DNA from: Halobaculum rubrum
GTDB lineage: Archaea; Halobacteriota; Halobacteria; Halobacteriales; Haloferacaceae
Reading direction: 5' to 3'
Assembly (NCBI RefSeq): GCF_019880225.1
Contig: NZ_CP082284.1
Coordinates: forward strand, 868,001-932,000
DNA: 64,000 bases
The position numbers were made by a program, and so were the translations under genes. The first letter of the stretch is position 1; each line of letters begins with the position of its first letter. The notes beneath the pieces were generated by a model. It was not told the origin of the DNA, searched no databases, and saw nothing but the letters and a program-made list of their open reading frames with translations. Shown piece by piece: positions 17,193-26,397 of this stretch.

Positions 17193-19079
17193 TCAGGCCG
17201 GCACGACGGTGATCGTCCGCTTGCGATCGATGGCGTCCTCCAGCTCCTCGGCGATGGCGCTCCCCCGCGAGACCTGGATGTCGCCGCCGCGGCCGACCGT
17301 CGCCGTGAACAGGTACTCGTCGTCGGCGCGGACCTCGACCGTCTCCCCGACGTGTTCGTCCATCCGGATCACGACGTGGCGGCTCGTGATCTCCGGCTGG
17401 ACGACCTCCCCCTGCGGCTTCGGCGTCGACGCGGGATCGCCCGCGCCCGAGGCGCCGGCGGCCCCCCCCGAGTCGCCGGGACGGTCGGCGTGGGTTCGCA
17501 CGTCGATGTCGATGCCGAGGCGGTTCTCGATGTCGGTGATCCGGCCGCCGCCCTTGCCGATCACGTAGCTGATGTCGTCCTCCTCGACGTAGACGACGGC
17601 GTCGTTCTGGCCCTGCAGCTCCACGTCGACGTGGCCGCGCGCGACCGATCGGATCTCGCGTTCGATCTCCTGTCTGGCGAGGCGGTCGACGCCCGTCTCG
17701 CCGCCCCCGCCGTCGGCGCCGTCGAGCGGCACCGTGACGACCTGGTTGTTGAACGTGTAGATCTCGTACTCCGGAACGCCGGTCTCGAAGTCGACGACCT
17801 GGATCACGGGACGCGAGAGGTCCTCGGCGGTCAATCCCTCGGGCACCTTCACCTGGGTCGTCACGTCGTAGACGGTGTCGACGGCGCCGGCCTCGATGAA
17901 CACGACGGTGTCGACGACCTGCGGGATCATCCCCAACTCGACGCGGCCGACGAGCCGCTGGAGCGCGTCGATGGCGCGCGTCGCGTGCGTGACGCCGACC
18001 ATCCCGACGCCCGCGAGGCGCATGTCCGCGAACACCTCGAAGTCGTGGGTCTTGCGCACCTCGTCGTAGATGGTGTAGTCCGGCCGGACGAGCAGCAGCG
18101 AGTCGGCCGTGTTGGCCATGTCGCCGCCGAGCGCGGTGTACTGGGTGATCTCCTCGGAGACCTGCAGGTCGCGCGGCTTCTCCATCGTCTTCACCGCGTA
18201 GTCGCTGTCGTTGAGGAACTCCGCGACCGCCTGCGCGAACGTCGACTTCCCGGCGCCGGGCGCGCCCGCGATGAGGACGCCGCGCTGGCGCTCGGTGAAG
18301 CGGTCTCGCAGTTCGTCCGCGAACTCGTAGTCGTCGAGCGTCGTCTTCGCGATCGGCCGGACCGCCGTGATCTCGACGGCGTCCGAGAACGGCGGGCGAG
18401 CGACCGCGATCCGGTAGTTGCGGTACTGGACGATCGTCATCCCCGGCTCCGACAGCTCGATGAACCCCTGGTTCGACGCGCGGGCGGTTGCCTCGATCTC
18501 GTCGGCCCACACGGCCATCTGCTCCTCGTCGCTGAGGTCGCCCTCCTCGTCGATGTGGACGTAGTGGAGGTCGGTGATGTCGCCGCGTTTCGCCTTCGGA
18601 CGGGTTCCCGTCTTGAGGTGGACGGACATCGTGTCGTCGGTGAAGAACCGCTCGACGTCGAGGCCGTCGTCCTCCGTGACGCCGCGGGGCACCGCCTCGA
18701 CGTACTCCACGTCGAGACCGGTCGCCTTCCCCGCCTCCGCCTGCACGAAGTCGGAGGTGAGGAGGACTGCCTCGTGTTCGACCGCCAGCTCCCGGATCAA
18801 CGCGTCGATGTCGCCCTCGCCGGCACCCTCCTGCTCGGCGACGGTCGGACGACGACCGACGAACTCGGCGGTGATCGTCCCCTCGTCGGCGAGCTCGGCG
18901 ATGCGCTGGAGTTCGGCGAGGCCGTCCCAGCCGGTGTCGTGGCCGGCGTTGGCCTGCGCCTCCAACTCGCCGACGACGGCCTCTGGGACGAACACCGTCG
19001 CCCCCTCGTAGTCCCCGTCCGCGACCCGCTCCGACACGCGGCCGTCGATGACCGCGCTCGTGTCCGGCACGACGTTCAT
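17193..19079 (-). CDS. PIN domain - PilT/VirB11-like ATPase - KH domain protein
   Basis: A 628-residue archaeal protein. Residues 1-130 form a PIN nuclease domain with acidic residues in VPDTSAV (Asp6), GELE (about 38-40), GDID (Asp90) and TSDF (Asp110). A RecA/VirB11-like ATPase follows with Walker A GAPGAGKS (272-279) and a Walker B-like IYDEVRK. Next is a KH RNA-binding domain with the GxxG loop IGKGGGRI (about 507-514), then a C-terminal domain. The combination implies RNA binding, ATP-driven action and possible cleavage, but the biological role is unknown. The gene is monocistronic. To its left, 16956-17192 holds no gene I can support. Confidence 0.93.
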   Translation of the reverse strand: MNVVPDTSAVIDGRVSERVADGDYEGATVFVPEAVVGELEAQANAGHDTGWDGLAELQRIAELADEGTITAEFVGRRPTVAEQEGAGEGDIDALIRELAVEHEAVLLTSDFVQAEAGKATGLDVEYVEAVPRGVTEDDGLDVERFFTDDTMSVHLKTGTRPKAKRGDITDLHYVHIDEEGDLSDEEQMAVWADEIEATARASNQGFIELSEPGMTIVQYRNYRIAVARPPFSDAVEITAVRPIAKTTLDDYEFADELRDRFTERQRGVLIAGAPGAGKSTFAQAVAEFLNDSDYAVKTMEKPRDLQVSEEITQYTALGGDMANTADSLLLVRPDYTIYDEVRKTHDFEVFADMRLAGVGMVGVTHATRAIDALQRLVGRVELGMIPQVVDTVVFIEAGAVDTVYDVTTQVKVPEGLTAEDLSRPVIQVVDFETGVPEYEIYTFNNQVVTVPLDGADGGGGETGVDRLARQEIEREIRSVARGHVDVELQGQNDAVVYVEEDDISYVIGKGGGRITDIENRLGIDIDVRTHADRPGDSGGAAGASGAGDPASTPKPQGEVVQPEITSRHVVIRMDEHVGETVEVRADDEYLFTATVGRGGDIQVSRGSAIAEELEDAIDRKRTITVVPA

Positions 19080-19182
19080 ATCGGATGTGGGGTCGGGAGC
19101 GGTTTAAGACTGCTTGCACGCGGTCGGTCGGCCGGAACGCGGCGACGCCGGAGTTATGCTCGCGCCGACCGCCCGGACGGGT

Positions 19183-20340
19183 ATGAGCGACGACGACGCG
19201 AGCGGTGGCCTCGACGAGGAGACGAACGCCACGGATCCCGACGGCCTCCGCGCGCTCACACGCGAACTGGTGTCGATCCCGAGCCACGACGACCCGACCG
19301 CCGCCGGCGACGCCATCGAGTCGTGGCTCCGCGCGGAGACCGACGCCACCGTCGACCGCGACGAGCACGGCAACGTGTTCGCCCGCACGGGCGACCCCGA
19401 CGCGCCGACCGTCGCGCTCGTCGGCCACCACGACGTGGTGCCGCCGGCGAAGTCGCAGACGACCGTCGGCGACGACGGCGAGGAGCGGTACGTGCTCGAC
19501 GAACGCGACGGCCGGCTGTACGGCCGCGGGAGCGCCGACATGAAGGGCGCCGTCGCCGCCGCGATGTGCGCCCTCAGGGACGCCGACCCCGACGGGGTGG
19601 AGCTGTGTTTCGCCTCGTTCGTCGGCGAGGAGCTGGGCGGCGTCGGCGCCCGCGCGGCCATCGAGGACGGCTTCACGCCGGAGTTCGCCGTCGTCGGCGA
19701 GGGGTCGACGAACTACTCCGGCGAGGGCGTCACCGACGTGGTCGTCGCGCACAAGGGGCGGCGCGCGAGCACGCTCGTCGCCTCGGGCGAGAGCACGCAC
19801 GCGAGCATCCCGGAGAAGGGCGTCAACGCCGTTTACAGCGCGTGCGACGCCGTCGACGTGGTCCGCGAACTCGACTTCCCCGAGACGACCGTCATGGGCG
19901 AGCGTGTGCGCGGGAGCGTCGCGGTCACCGAGATCGACGGCGGGACGGCGTGGAACGTGGTGCCGGATCGCTGCGAGGTGACCGTCGACGAGCGGACGGT
20001 ACCGGGAGCGCGCGCGCCGTTGGAGCGCGCCGAGTCGATCGACGGCGTCGAGTGGAGGGTCGAGCAGGACCTCCCGCCGATGGCCTGCTCGGACGACGCG
20101 TTCGCGGACGCGGCGCTGACGGTTGCCCGCGACGTGCAGTCGGGCACCCCCGAACACGTCGTGAAGCCGCACGCGACCGACGCCGGGTGGCTCGCGGAGG
20201 CGGGCACCGCCTGCGTGATCTGCGGCGCCGCCGAGACCGGCGAGGCACACACCGACACCGAGAGCGTATCCTACGAGGTGCTCGACCGCTGTTACCGGAT
20301 CTACCGCAGCATGGCCGAGGACGCAGAAGCGTTCGCGTGA
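19183..20340 (+). CDS. M20 family metallopeptidase (DapE/ArgE-like deacylase)
   Basis: A 385-residue M20 peptidase or deacylase. Zinc-site signatures are visible: GHHDVVPP (from 81; first His/Asp), GRGSADMKG (about 115-122; bridging Asp119), FVGEELGG (general base Glu149 and ligand Glu150), and the C-terminal His near EAHTDTES. A dimerisation domain lies between about 185 and 290. Members hydrolyse N-acyl amino acids; succinyl-diaminopimelate desuccinylase or acetylornithine deacetylase are the usual annotations, but haloarchaea lack a clear need for the former. The start at 19183 (MSDDDASGG) follows an acidic linker. Divergent from the PIN-ATPase gene. Confidence 0.92.
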   Translation: MSDDDASGGLDEETNATDPDGLRALTRELVSIPSHDDPTAAGDAIESWLRAETDATVDRDEHGNVFARTGDPDAPTVALVGHHDVVPPAKSQTTVGDDGEERYVLDERDGRLYGRGSADMKGAVAAAMCALRDADPDGVELCFASFVGEELGGVGARAAIEDGFTPEFAVVGEGSTNYSGEGVTDVVVAHKGRRASTLVASGESTHASIPEKGVNAVYSACDAVDVVRELDFPETTVMGERVRGSVAVTEIDGGTAWNVVPDRCEVTVDERTVPGARAPLERAESIDGVEWRVEQDLPPMACSDDAFADAALTVARDVQSGTPEHVVKPHATDAGWLAEAGTACVICGAAETGEAHTDTESVSYEVLDRCYRIYRSMAEDAEAFA

Positions 20341-20433
20341 GCCGTTCACGTGAGTCGTGACGCTCGCTTGCGCGAGCGTGAGCGCGGTCGCGTAACGGTT
20401 GGTTGAAGGCGGGTCGGCGGCAAGGTTTGCGTG

Positions 20434-21963
20434 ATGGCTACCGACGCACATGGGAGCGGGGCCGAGACGGCCGACGCGTATACGGAACTAGTGGAGCGAT
20501 TCGAACGCATCAACGGCGTGCAGGGCGCCGCGGGCGTCCTCGGATGGGACCAGCAGGTGATGATGCCCGAGGGCGGCACGCCCGCCCGCTCACAGCAGCT
20601 GTCGGTGCTCTCGTCGCTGAGCCACGAGCTGCTCACCGACGACCGCACCGCGGAGCTGCTCGACGAGGTCGAGTCGATGGACCTGGACGAGGAGGGGGAG
20701 GCGCTCGTGCGCGAGGCCCGTCGCGAGTTCGAGCGCGCCGACGCGGTGCCGACCGAGCTGGTCGAGGAGATCTCCGAGACCTCCACGGAGGCGCTGGGCG
20801 CGTGGGAGCAGGCCCGAGCCGAGGACGACTTCGAGCAGTTCGCGCCGTACCTCGAGACGCTCGTCGACCTGAATCGACAGTACGCCGAGCACATCGATCC
20901 CGACCGCGACGCCTACGAGGTGCTGTTCGAGGACTACGAGCCGTGTCTCCCGCTCTCGCAGGCCGAGGACATCCTCGAGACGCTGAAGGAGACGCTCGTC
21001 CCGATGATCGACGAGATCCGCGAGTCCGACGCGGACGTGACCACCGACGCCTTCGACGGCGAGTTCCCCGCCGACGCACAGGAGGACCTCTCGCGGGACG
21101 TGCTCTCGACGCTCGGGTACGACTGGGACCGCGGGCGTCTCGACGTCTCCTCACATCCGTTCACCTCCGGCAACGTGTACGACTGCCGCGTCACGACTCG
21201 CTACGACGAGTCGGACCCGCTCGGCGGCCTGATGGCCACCGTCCACGAGTTCGGCCACGCGTTCTACAACCTCGGCCTGCCCGAGGAGCAGTTCGGCACG
21301 CCGCTGGGCGAGTCGCGCGACCTCTCGGTCCACGAGAGCCAGTCGCGCCTCTGGGAGAACCACGTCGGCCGCTCGCCGGCGTTCTGGGAGCTGGTGACCC
21401 CGAAGTTCGCGGAGCGCTTCGACACCGACGCGACGGCGCGGGAGGCGTACGAGTCGGCCAACCAGGTGTACGAGGACAACCTCATCCGCGTCGAGGCCGA
21501 CGAGCTCACCTACCACCTCCACATCGTCATCCGCTTCGAGATCGAGAAGGCCCTCATCTCGGGCGAGCTGGACGTGGAGGACGTGCCGGAGGTCTGGAAC
21601 GACAAGTACGAGGAGTATCTCGGGATCCGCCCCGAGACGGACACGAACGGCTGCCTGCAGGACATCCACTGGAGCCACGGCAACTTCGGCTACTTCCCGA
21701 CGTACTCGCTGGGCTCGGTGCTGGCGAGCCAGCTGTTCAACGCCGCCGAGGACGACATCGGGAACATCTACGGGGCGGTCCGCGAGGGCGACTTCGAGAC
21801 GCTGCAGGAGTGGCTCCGCGAGAACATCCACGAGCACGGGAGCCGCTACGAGACGAACGACCTGGTCCGCGAGGCTACCGGCGAGGACTTCACCGCCGAC
21901 TACTTCGTCGACTACGTGACGACGAAGTACGGCGACCTGTACGACCTCGAGGAGTCGGTCTGA
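20434..21963 (+). CDS. Thermostable carboxypeptidase, M32 (Taq) family
   Basis: A 509-residue all-helical zinc carboxypeptidase. The zinc motif HEFGH lies at about residues 272-276, followed by HESQSRLWENHVGRS (the HES-Q and third ligand region), a family signature. Other family motifs are GWDQQVMMPEGG near residue 38 and IHWSHGNFGYFPTYSLG near 413-430. It removes C-terminal amino acids from peptides in the cytosol, normally as a dimer. Start: both GTG 20431 and ATG 20434 are in frame and adjacent; I used the ATG. It follows the M20 gene by 93 bp in the same direction, so peptide and acyl-amino-acid salvage may be loosely clustered here. Confidence 0.96.
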   Translation: MATDAHGSGAETADAYTELVERFERINGVQGAAGVLGWDQQVMMPEGGTPARSQQLSVLSSLSHELLTDDRTAELLDEVESMDLDEEGEALVREARREFERADAVPTELVEEISETSTEALGAWEQARAEDDFEQFAPYLETLVDLNRQYAEHIDPDRDAYEVLFEDYEPCLPLSQAEDILETLKETLVPMIDEIRESDADVTTDAFDGEFPADAQEDLSRDVLSTLGYDWDRGRLDVSSHPFTSGNVYDCRVTTRYDESDPLGGLMATVHEFGHAFYNLGLPEEQFGTPLGESRDLSVHESQSRLWENHVGRSPAFWELVTPKFAERFDTDATAREAYESANQVYEDNLIRVEADELTYHLHIVIRFEIEKALISGELDVEDVPEVWNDKYEEYLGIRPETDTNGCLQDIHWSHGNFGYFPTYSLGSVLASQLFNAAEDDIGNIYGAVREGDFETLQEWLRENIHEHGSRYETNDLVREATGEDFTADYFVDYVTTKYGDLYDLEESV

Positions 21964-22031
21964 GCGGCACTCGCTAGTGGACTGACGAACGACTGTTCTC
22001 CCGACTCGCGGCCGTCCCGATCCTCGCGCGG

Positions 22032-22889
22032 TTACGATCGCTGCTGAGCGGCGACCTCTAGCAATTCCTTCAGGTCGTCGTACGGGATGCCGCCGGCCAT
22101 CGACTCGTAGGTCCCCTCCTCGCGGAGTTCGGCGGCGACCTCGCCGAGCAGCCCGAGCGTCGCGCGCATCGGACCGGAGCCGACCGAAACCCGCGCGACC
22201 CCCGCCTCCGCCAGCGCGTCGACAGACGGCGCCCCCGGCCCGCCGAGGACGTTCAGCGGGGCGTCGAGACGGTCGACGAGCGCCCGGATCGTCTCGATGT
22301 CGGAGACGCCGGGCACGAACAGACAGTCGCTCCCGGCGTCGACGTAGGCGTTCGCGCGGTCGACCGCGCGGTCGAGGCGGTCGCCCTCCTCGCCGACGCC
22401 GAGCCAGAACACGTCCGTGCGGCCGTTGACGACGACCGGGACGCCCGCGTCCTCGGCGGCGTCGCGGGCGGCCCGGATCGCCGCGACGTGGTCGTCGACG
22501 GGGACGAGCGGATCGTCGGGGTCGCCGGTACCGTCCTCGAGGTTGACCCCGACGGCGCCGGCGTCGATGGCGGCCGAGACGGTGTCGTACACCGCGTCCG
22601 GCGTGTCGCCGTAGCCGGCCTCGATGTCGGCGGAGACCGGATGCGCGACGGCGTCGGCGATCCGCTCGACGACCGCGAGCATCTCCGCACGCGAGAGGAC
22701 TTCGCCGTCAGGCACGCCCCGAGAGACGGCGATGCCGGCGCTCGTGGTTCCGATCGCGTCGAAGCCGGCGTCGGCGAAGACGATCGCGCTGGCGGCGTCC
22801 CACGCGTTCGGGAGGACGAGCGGCCCGTCGTCGGCGTGATGGAGCGCGCGAAGCGCCTCGCCCCGCTCGCGCTGTGTCTCGTAGTCCAT
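22032..22889 (-). CDS. Isocitrate lyase/PEP mutase family protein
   Basis: A 285-residue TIM-barrel protein. LPNAWDAASAIVFADAGFDAIGTTSAGIA near the N terminus, SADIEAGYGD (metal-binding Asp/Glu), GVNLEDGTGD and VNGRTDVFW match the phosphoenolpyruvate mutase/oxaloacetate decarboxylase branch. The catalytic cysteine loop of isocitrate lyase (KKCGH) is absent, so it is not a glyoxylate-cycle enzyme. Candidates are PEP mutase-like, 2-methylisocitrate lyase-like or oxaloacetate hydrolase; sequence alone does not decide. Start ATG at 22889; a longer frame is possible but not protein-like. Divergent from the methyltransferase gene with 100 bp between. Confidence 0.9.
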   Translation of the reverse strand: MDYETQRERGEALRALHHADDGPLVLPNAWDAASAIVFADAGFDAIGTTSAGIAVSRGVPDGEVLSRAEMLAVVERIADAVAHPVSADIEAGYGDTPDAVYDTVSAAIDAGAVGVNLEDGTGDPDDPLVPVDDHVAAIRAARDAAEDAGVPVVVNGRTDVFWLGVGEEGDRLDRAVDRANAYVDAGSDCLFVPGVSDIETIRALVDRLDAPLNVLGGPGAPSVDALAEAGVARVSVGSGPMRATLGLLGEVAAELREEGTYESMAGGIPYDDLKELLEVAAQQRS

Positions 22890-22989
22890 TGGCGACAGTA
22901 CGCGCGCGGCCGGCATGAATCCCGCCGGCGACCGCGGGAGCGATCCCCCGACTTATCACCGCCGGCCCGTCAGCAACGGACAACAGACG

Positions 22990-23925
22990 ATGCGTCGCTT
23001 CACTGCGGACTATCTCGAACGTACGCGCCGCGGGATGTGGGCGTCGCGCGAGGCGCTCGCGCCGCTCGATCTCGACGGTCGCCGCCGGGTCCTCGATGTG
23101 GGGTGTGGGACGGGCGAACTCACCCGCGTGCTGGCCGAGGAGGCGCCCGAGGCCGCGGTCGTCGGCGTCGACGCGGACACGGACCTGCTCGCGGCCGCCC
23201 GCGACGTGGGTGGCGAGGCGATCCCCGGCGACCGCGACGACCACAGCGATCCGGAACACGATCGAGAGGACAACCCGGCCAGCCACGACATCGACTACTG
23301 CGCCGGCGACGCGACCCGCCTTCCGTTCCCTGACGACGCGTTCGACCTCGTCGTCTGTCAGGCCCTCCTGATCAACCTCCCCGAGCCCGCGGCGGCGGTG
23401 CGGGAGTTCGCGCGCGTCTCCTCGGAGTTGGTCGCCGCCGTCGAGCCCGACAACGCCGACGTGGAGGTGACCTCGACCGTCGACACCGAGGCGTCGCTGG
23501 AGGCCCGCGTCCGCGAGGCGTACATCGCGGGCGTCGAGACGGACGTGGCGATGGGCGATCGCGTGCGTGAAGTGTTCGCCGAGGTCGGCCTCTCCCCCAT
23601 CGAGTCGCGGCGCTACCGCCACGAGAAGCGCGTCGAGCCGCCGTACTCGGAGACGGACCTCACGGATATCACCAGAAAGGCCAGCGGCGCCGGCCTCGCG
23701 GACCACGAGACGGAGCTCCGCCGAGCGCTCGACGGCGACGGCGAGAACGGGACCGGTTGTGGGAACGTGGACGGGGGTGGGGACGGAGACGGTGGGGGGG
23801 ACGGCTACGACGAACTCAGGCGCGAGTGGCGCGAGATGGGTCGGGAGGCCGCACGGCAGGCACAAGCGCGGGAGTACGAGCGCATCGAGACGGTCCCGTT
23901 CGACGTGACGGTCGGTCGGATCTGA
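22990..23925 (+). CDS. Class I SAM-dependent methyltransferase
   Basis: A 311-residue methyltransferase. Motif I VLDVGCGTGELTRVLAEE (about 34-51) binds SAM, VVGVDADTDLL (about 58-68) supplies the acidic ribose ligand, and CAGDATRLPFPDDAFDLVVC gives motifs II/III. A disordered acidic insert lies at about 78-97 (GDRDDHSDPEHDREDN), and a Gly/Asp run at about 250-275, both typical of halophile linkers. The substrate is unknown; the C-terminal helix resembles small-molecule methyltransferases. Start ATG at 22990 (MRRFTADYLERTRRGMW). Divergent from the PEP-mutase-like gene. Confidence 0.9.
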   Translation: MRRFTADYLERTRRGMWASREALAPLDLDGRRRVLDVGCGTGELTRVLAEEAPEAAVVGVDADTDLLAAARDVGGEAIPGDRDDHSDPEHDREDNPASHDIDYCAGDATRLPFPDDAFDLVVCQALLINLPEPAAAVREFARVSSELVAAVEPDNADVEVTSTVDTEASLEARVREAYIAGVETDVAMGDRVREVFAEVGLSPIESRRYRHEKRVEPPYSETDLTDITRKASGAGLADHETELRRALDGDGENGTGCGNVDGGGDGDGGGDGYDELRREWREMGREAARQAQAREYERIETVPFDVTVGRI

Positions 23926-23965
23926 GGCGACGCGTCACGTGTCGCCCGGGTCGGCGATGTCCGTC

Positions 23966-24613
23966 CTACACCACGTCGCCGCGGACGGTCGTACCCTCCT
24001 GCCGCTCGCGATACGCCGTCATCGCCTCGGCGATCTCGGTCGCCTCGCCCTCGTCGACCCCGAGCATCTCCAGCGCGCCCGACAGCGTCGGGAACGGGAG
24101 TTCGCCGTTCCGGAGTTTCGCCGTCGTCTCGGTCGCCCGCTGCCCCTCGCCGTACAACTGCACGCCACGAGGGTCGAGCACCTGCTCGTGGGCGCCGCGG
24201 TCGAGCGCGCTCTGCAGGCGTTGTCTGACGTTCCGGTCGAACGGCGCGTTACACACCTCCAGGTGGATCGGCTCGTCCTCGGGCAGGAGGTGCGCGGCGA
24301 GGCATTTCTCGGGCGCGGCGTAGCCGTTGTCGTTGGCACGGATCTGCTCGGGGTACTCGCGTGCCCACTCGGCGGAGACGGACTTCCCGACGCCCTTCAC
24401 CCCGTGGGATCGCTCGAACTCCGCGGCGGCGTCGGGGTCGTCGCCGCGCATCAGGAGGTCCTTCGTCACGTACACGTCCAGCCGGTCGATCGGGTCGAGA
24501 CCGAGCGCCACGTCGCCGTACACCCACACCTCGCGGACGGGGACGGGCATCGGCCCCTCGTCGACGGCGTCGATGATCGCCTCCACCCGGTCGAGGGCCG
24601 CCTCGCGCTCCAT
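23966..24613 (-). CDS. Conserved haloarchaeal protein (DUF7095-like)
   Basis: A 215-residue soluble protein starting MEREAALDRVEAIIDAVDEG. It contains VREVWVYGDVALGLDPIDRLDVYVTKDLLMRG, which resembles the strand-turn of nucleotidyltransferase-type folds, but the metal Asp pair is not convincing. A central AAPEKCLAAHLLPEDEPIHLEVCNAPFDRNVRQRL block looks conserved in haloarchaea (I recall it as DUF7095). No known activity. A GTCTTAC word, the same one that clusters at the cdrS/cdrL locus, sits 30 bp upstream of the start codon. Confidence 0.82.
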   Translation of the reverse strand: MEREAALDRVEAIIDAVDEGPMPVPVREVWVYGDVALGLDPIDRLDVYVTKDLLMRGDDPDAAAEFERSHGVKGVGKSVSAEWAREYPEQIRANDNGYAAPEKCLAAHLLPEDEPIHLEVCNAPFDRNVRQRLQSALDRGAHEQVLDPRGVQLYGEGQRATETTAKLRNGELPFPTLSGALEMLGVDEGEATEIAEAMTAYRERQEGTTVRGDVV

Positions 24614-24642
24614 GCCCTCGCTTCGGCACGCGCCGGTGAAGC

Positions 24643-24649
24643 GTCTTAC
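24643..24649. promoter_or_regulatory. Isolated GTCTTAC word upstream of the DUF7095-like gene
   Basis: The 9-mer CGTCTTACG spans 24642-24650 in the gap between the genes at 23966-24613 (minus) and 24746-25129 (plus). It matches the seven copies around cdrS and cdrL. It may be a further target of the same regulator, or chance. Confidence 0.35.
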
Positions 24650-24745
24650 GCGTCGCGTCCGGCGTCGGACGGGGACCGATCCGCCGTCCGCTCCGACGCC
24701 CGCGCCGCCCGAGCGCTGAAGTGAACCGTCCGCGAGGCGGCGACC

Positions 24746-25129
24746 GTGTTCGAACCCCTGTTCCCCAACTGGTCCTCGCCGGCCGCGGTCGCCGGGCTCG
24801 TCGCGCTCCTCGCCCTCTCGAACGCCACGCTCGTCGCCCTCGTCGCCACCGCCTCGTGGGGCGACCGACGCCGAACGGCGCTGGCGACGGCCGTCGCGGT
24901 CGGCTCCGTCGCCGCCGCGGTGTCGGTGCTTCGCGTCGGCGGCCTCGGCAACGCTGGCGGCAACGTCGAACTCCTCGCGCGATTCATGCTGATCCTCGTC
25001 GCCGGCCGCGCGGTCGTCTCCCGGCCGACGGCCGTCCGCCTCGTTGTCGGCGCAGTCGCGGTCGTCGGCGCGCTGGTCCTACTCCTGGTGACCGTGCCGC
25101 TGTACGGCGAGGCGACGGTCGCGCCCTGA
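24746..25129 (+). CDS. Small haloarchaeal membrane protein
   Basis: A 127-residue hydrophobic protein from a GTG start (VFEPLFPNWSS). It has four likely helices: AAVAGLVALLALSNATLVALVAT, ALATAVAVGSVAAAVSVLRV, VELLARFMLILVAGRAVV and VRLVVGAVAVVGALVLLLVTV. Short charged loops separate them. No family is recognised and no partner is obvious; NcsA follows in the same direction after about 100 bp. The competing minus-strand frame over the same DNA is Arg/Thr-rich and is rejected. Function unknown. Confidence 0.72.
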   Translation: MFEPLFPNWSSPAAVAGLVALLALSNATLVALVATASWGDRRRTALATAVAVGSVAAAVSVLRVGGLGNAGGNVELLARFMLILVAGRAVVSRPTAVRLVVGAVAVVGALVLLLVTVPLYGEATVAP

Positions 25130-25227
25130 ACCGACGGACGCTCCGGCCCCATTCCGCCGGATGACGACCGGGCCTCGACGCCGCCCGTGCGAAACGGGTA
25201 TGCCCGCGCCGCCGCAACTCGCCGCTA

Positions 25228-26199
25228 ATGGACTGCGACAGGTGCGGCGCCGACGCGGTGATGCACGCCGCCTACTCGGGAGCACACCTCTGTGAGTCGC
25301 ACTTCCGGGAGTCGGTCGAGCGGCGCGTCCGCCGTCGCGTCCGCGAGGACGACCTACTCCCCGACGACGCGACGCCCGAGGACCCCGAGCGCTGGGTTAT
25401 CGGCCTCTCGGGGGGGAAAGACAGCGTCGTGCTCGCGACGGTCCTCGACGAGACGTTCGCCGAGGACCCGCGGATCGAGCTGGTCGCGCTCTCCATCCAC
25501 GAGGGGATCGAGGGGTACCGCGACGAGTCGCTCGTCGCCTGCGAGGAGCTGACGGCCGATCTGGAGATGCGCCACGAAGTCGTGAGCTACGAGGAGGAGC
25601 TCGGCGTCCGCATGGACGACGTGGTCGAGGACGACCCCGAGAACATGGCCGCCTGCGCCTACTGCGGCGTGTTCCGCCGCGACCTGCTGGAAACGTACGC
25701 CGAGGACTTGGGCGCCGACAAACTCCTCACCGGCCACAACCTCGACGACGAGGCACAGACGGCGCTGATGAACTTCCTCGAGGGCGACGTGGCCCAGATG
25801 GCCAAGCACTTCGACGCATCGATCGGTCCGTTCCCCGAGCGGCGCGAGAGCGACCACTTCGTCCCCCGCGCGAAGCCCCTGCGCGACGTGCCCGAGAAGG
25901 AGGTCGCGCTGTACTGCCACCTCCGCGATCTCCCGTCGCACATGGCCGAGTGCCCGCACGCCAGCGAGGCGTACCGCGGGGAGATCCAGGAGCTCCTGCT
26001 CGATATGGAGGAGCGCCACCCGGGCGTCCGCCACTCGATCATGGCCGGCTACGAGGAGCTGTCGGGCGTACTCGCTGACGAGTACCGCGACGACGACGGC
26101 GAGGGCCCGGACCTGTCGCCGTGCGAACGCTGCGGGTCGGAGACCGCCCGCGACGTGTGCAGGAAGTGCGAGTTGGTCGACGCCATCGAGGCGGCGTGA
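25228..26199 (+). CDS. ncsA: NcsA, tRNA 2-thiolation ATP pyrophosphatase
   Basis: A 323-residue member of the TtcA/TtuA/Ncs6 group. The N-terminal zinc finger (MDCDRCG...HLCESHF) and the C-terminal one (CERCG...CRKCE) flank the PP-loop SGGKDSVVLA (about residues 60-69). CAYCGVFRR (cysteines about 142 and 145) and the second Cys in CPHASEAYRG supply the residues for sulfur handling or an iron-sulfur cluster. In Haloferax, NcsA adenylates U34 of tRNA-Lys, and sulfur comes from thiocarboxylated SAMP2 made by UbaA. UbaA is also encoded in this window at 5.5 kb. Start ATG at 25228. Confidence 0.95.
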   Translation: MDCDRCGADAVMHAAYSGAHLCESHFRESVERRVRRRVREDDLLPDDATPEDPERWVIGLSGGKDSVVLATVLDETFAEDPRIELVALSIHEGIEGYRDESLVACEELTADLEMRHEVVSYEEELGVRMDDVVEDDPENMAACAYCGVFRRDLLETYAEDLGADKLLTGHNLDDEAQTALMNFLEGDVAQMAKHFDASIGPFPERRESDHFVPRAKPLRDVPEKEVALYCHLRDLPSHMAECPHASEAYRGEIQELLLDMEERHPGVRHSIMAGYEELSGVLADEYRDDDGEGPDLSPCERCGSETARDVCRKCELVDAIEAA

Positions 26200-26397
26200 A
26201 CGGTCGCGACGGCCGTCTCGGTCGCGTAAACGGAGGAACCTGTGGCGAGTCGATGGCGGTCGCTGTCACGCGTGGAAAGCGATAGAGAGTCGAGATTGAT
26301 CCGGAAAACGGCCGTTACCGGCCGGATCGGTTCGCCGTCCCGTCGATCGCGTCTCGTTGCCGCCGCCGGCTCCCACCCGGAGGCGTCGGCGTCGCCG

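Noticed and set aside
17041-20451. Long frames on both strands (over 1000 codons) over the PIN-ATPase and M20 genes
   Set aside because: They are antisense shadows with Arg-rich composition; recognised protein motifs lie only in the genes I kept.
24646-25152. 168-residue minus-strand frame opposite the small membrane protein
   Set aside because: Thr/Arg/Ser-rich shadow; the plus strand has clean transmembrane helices and a GTG start.
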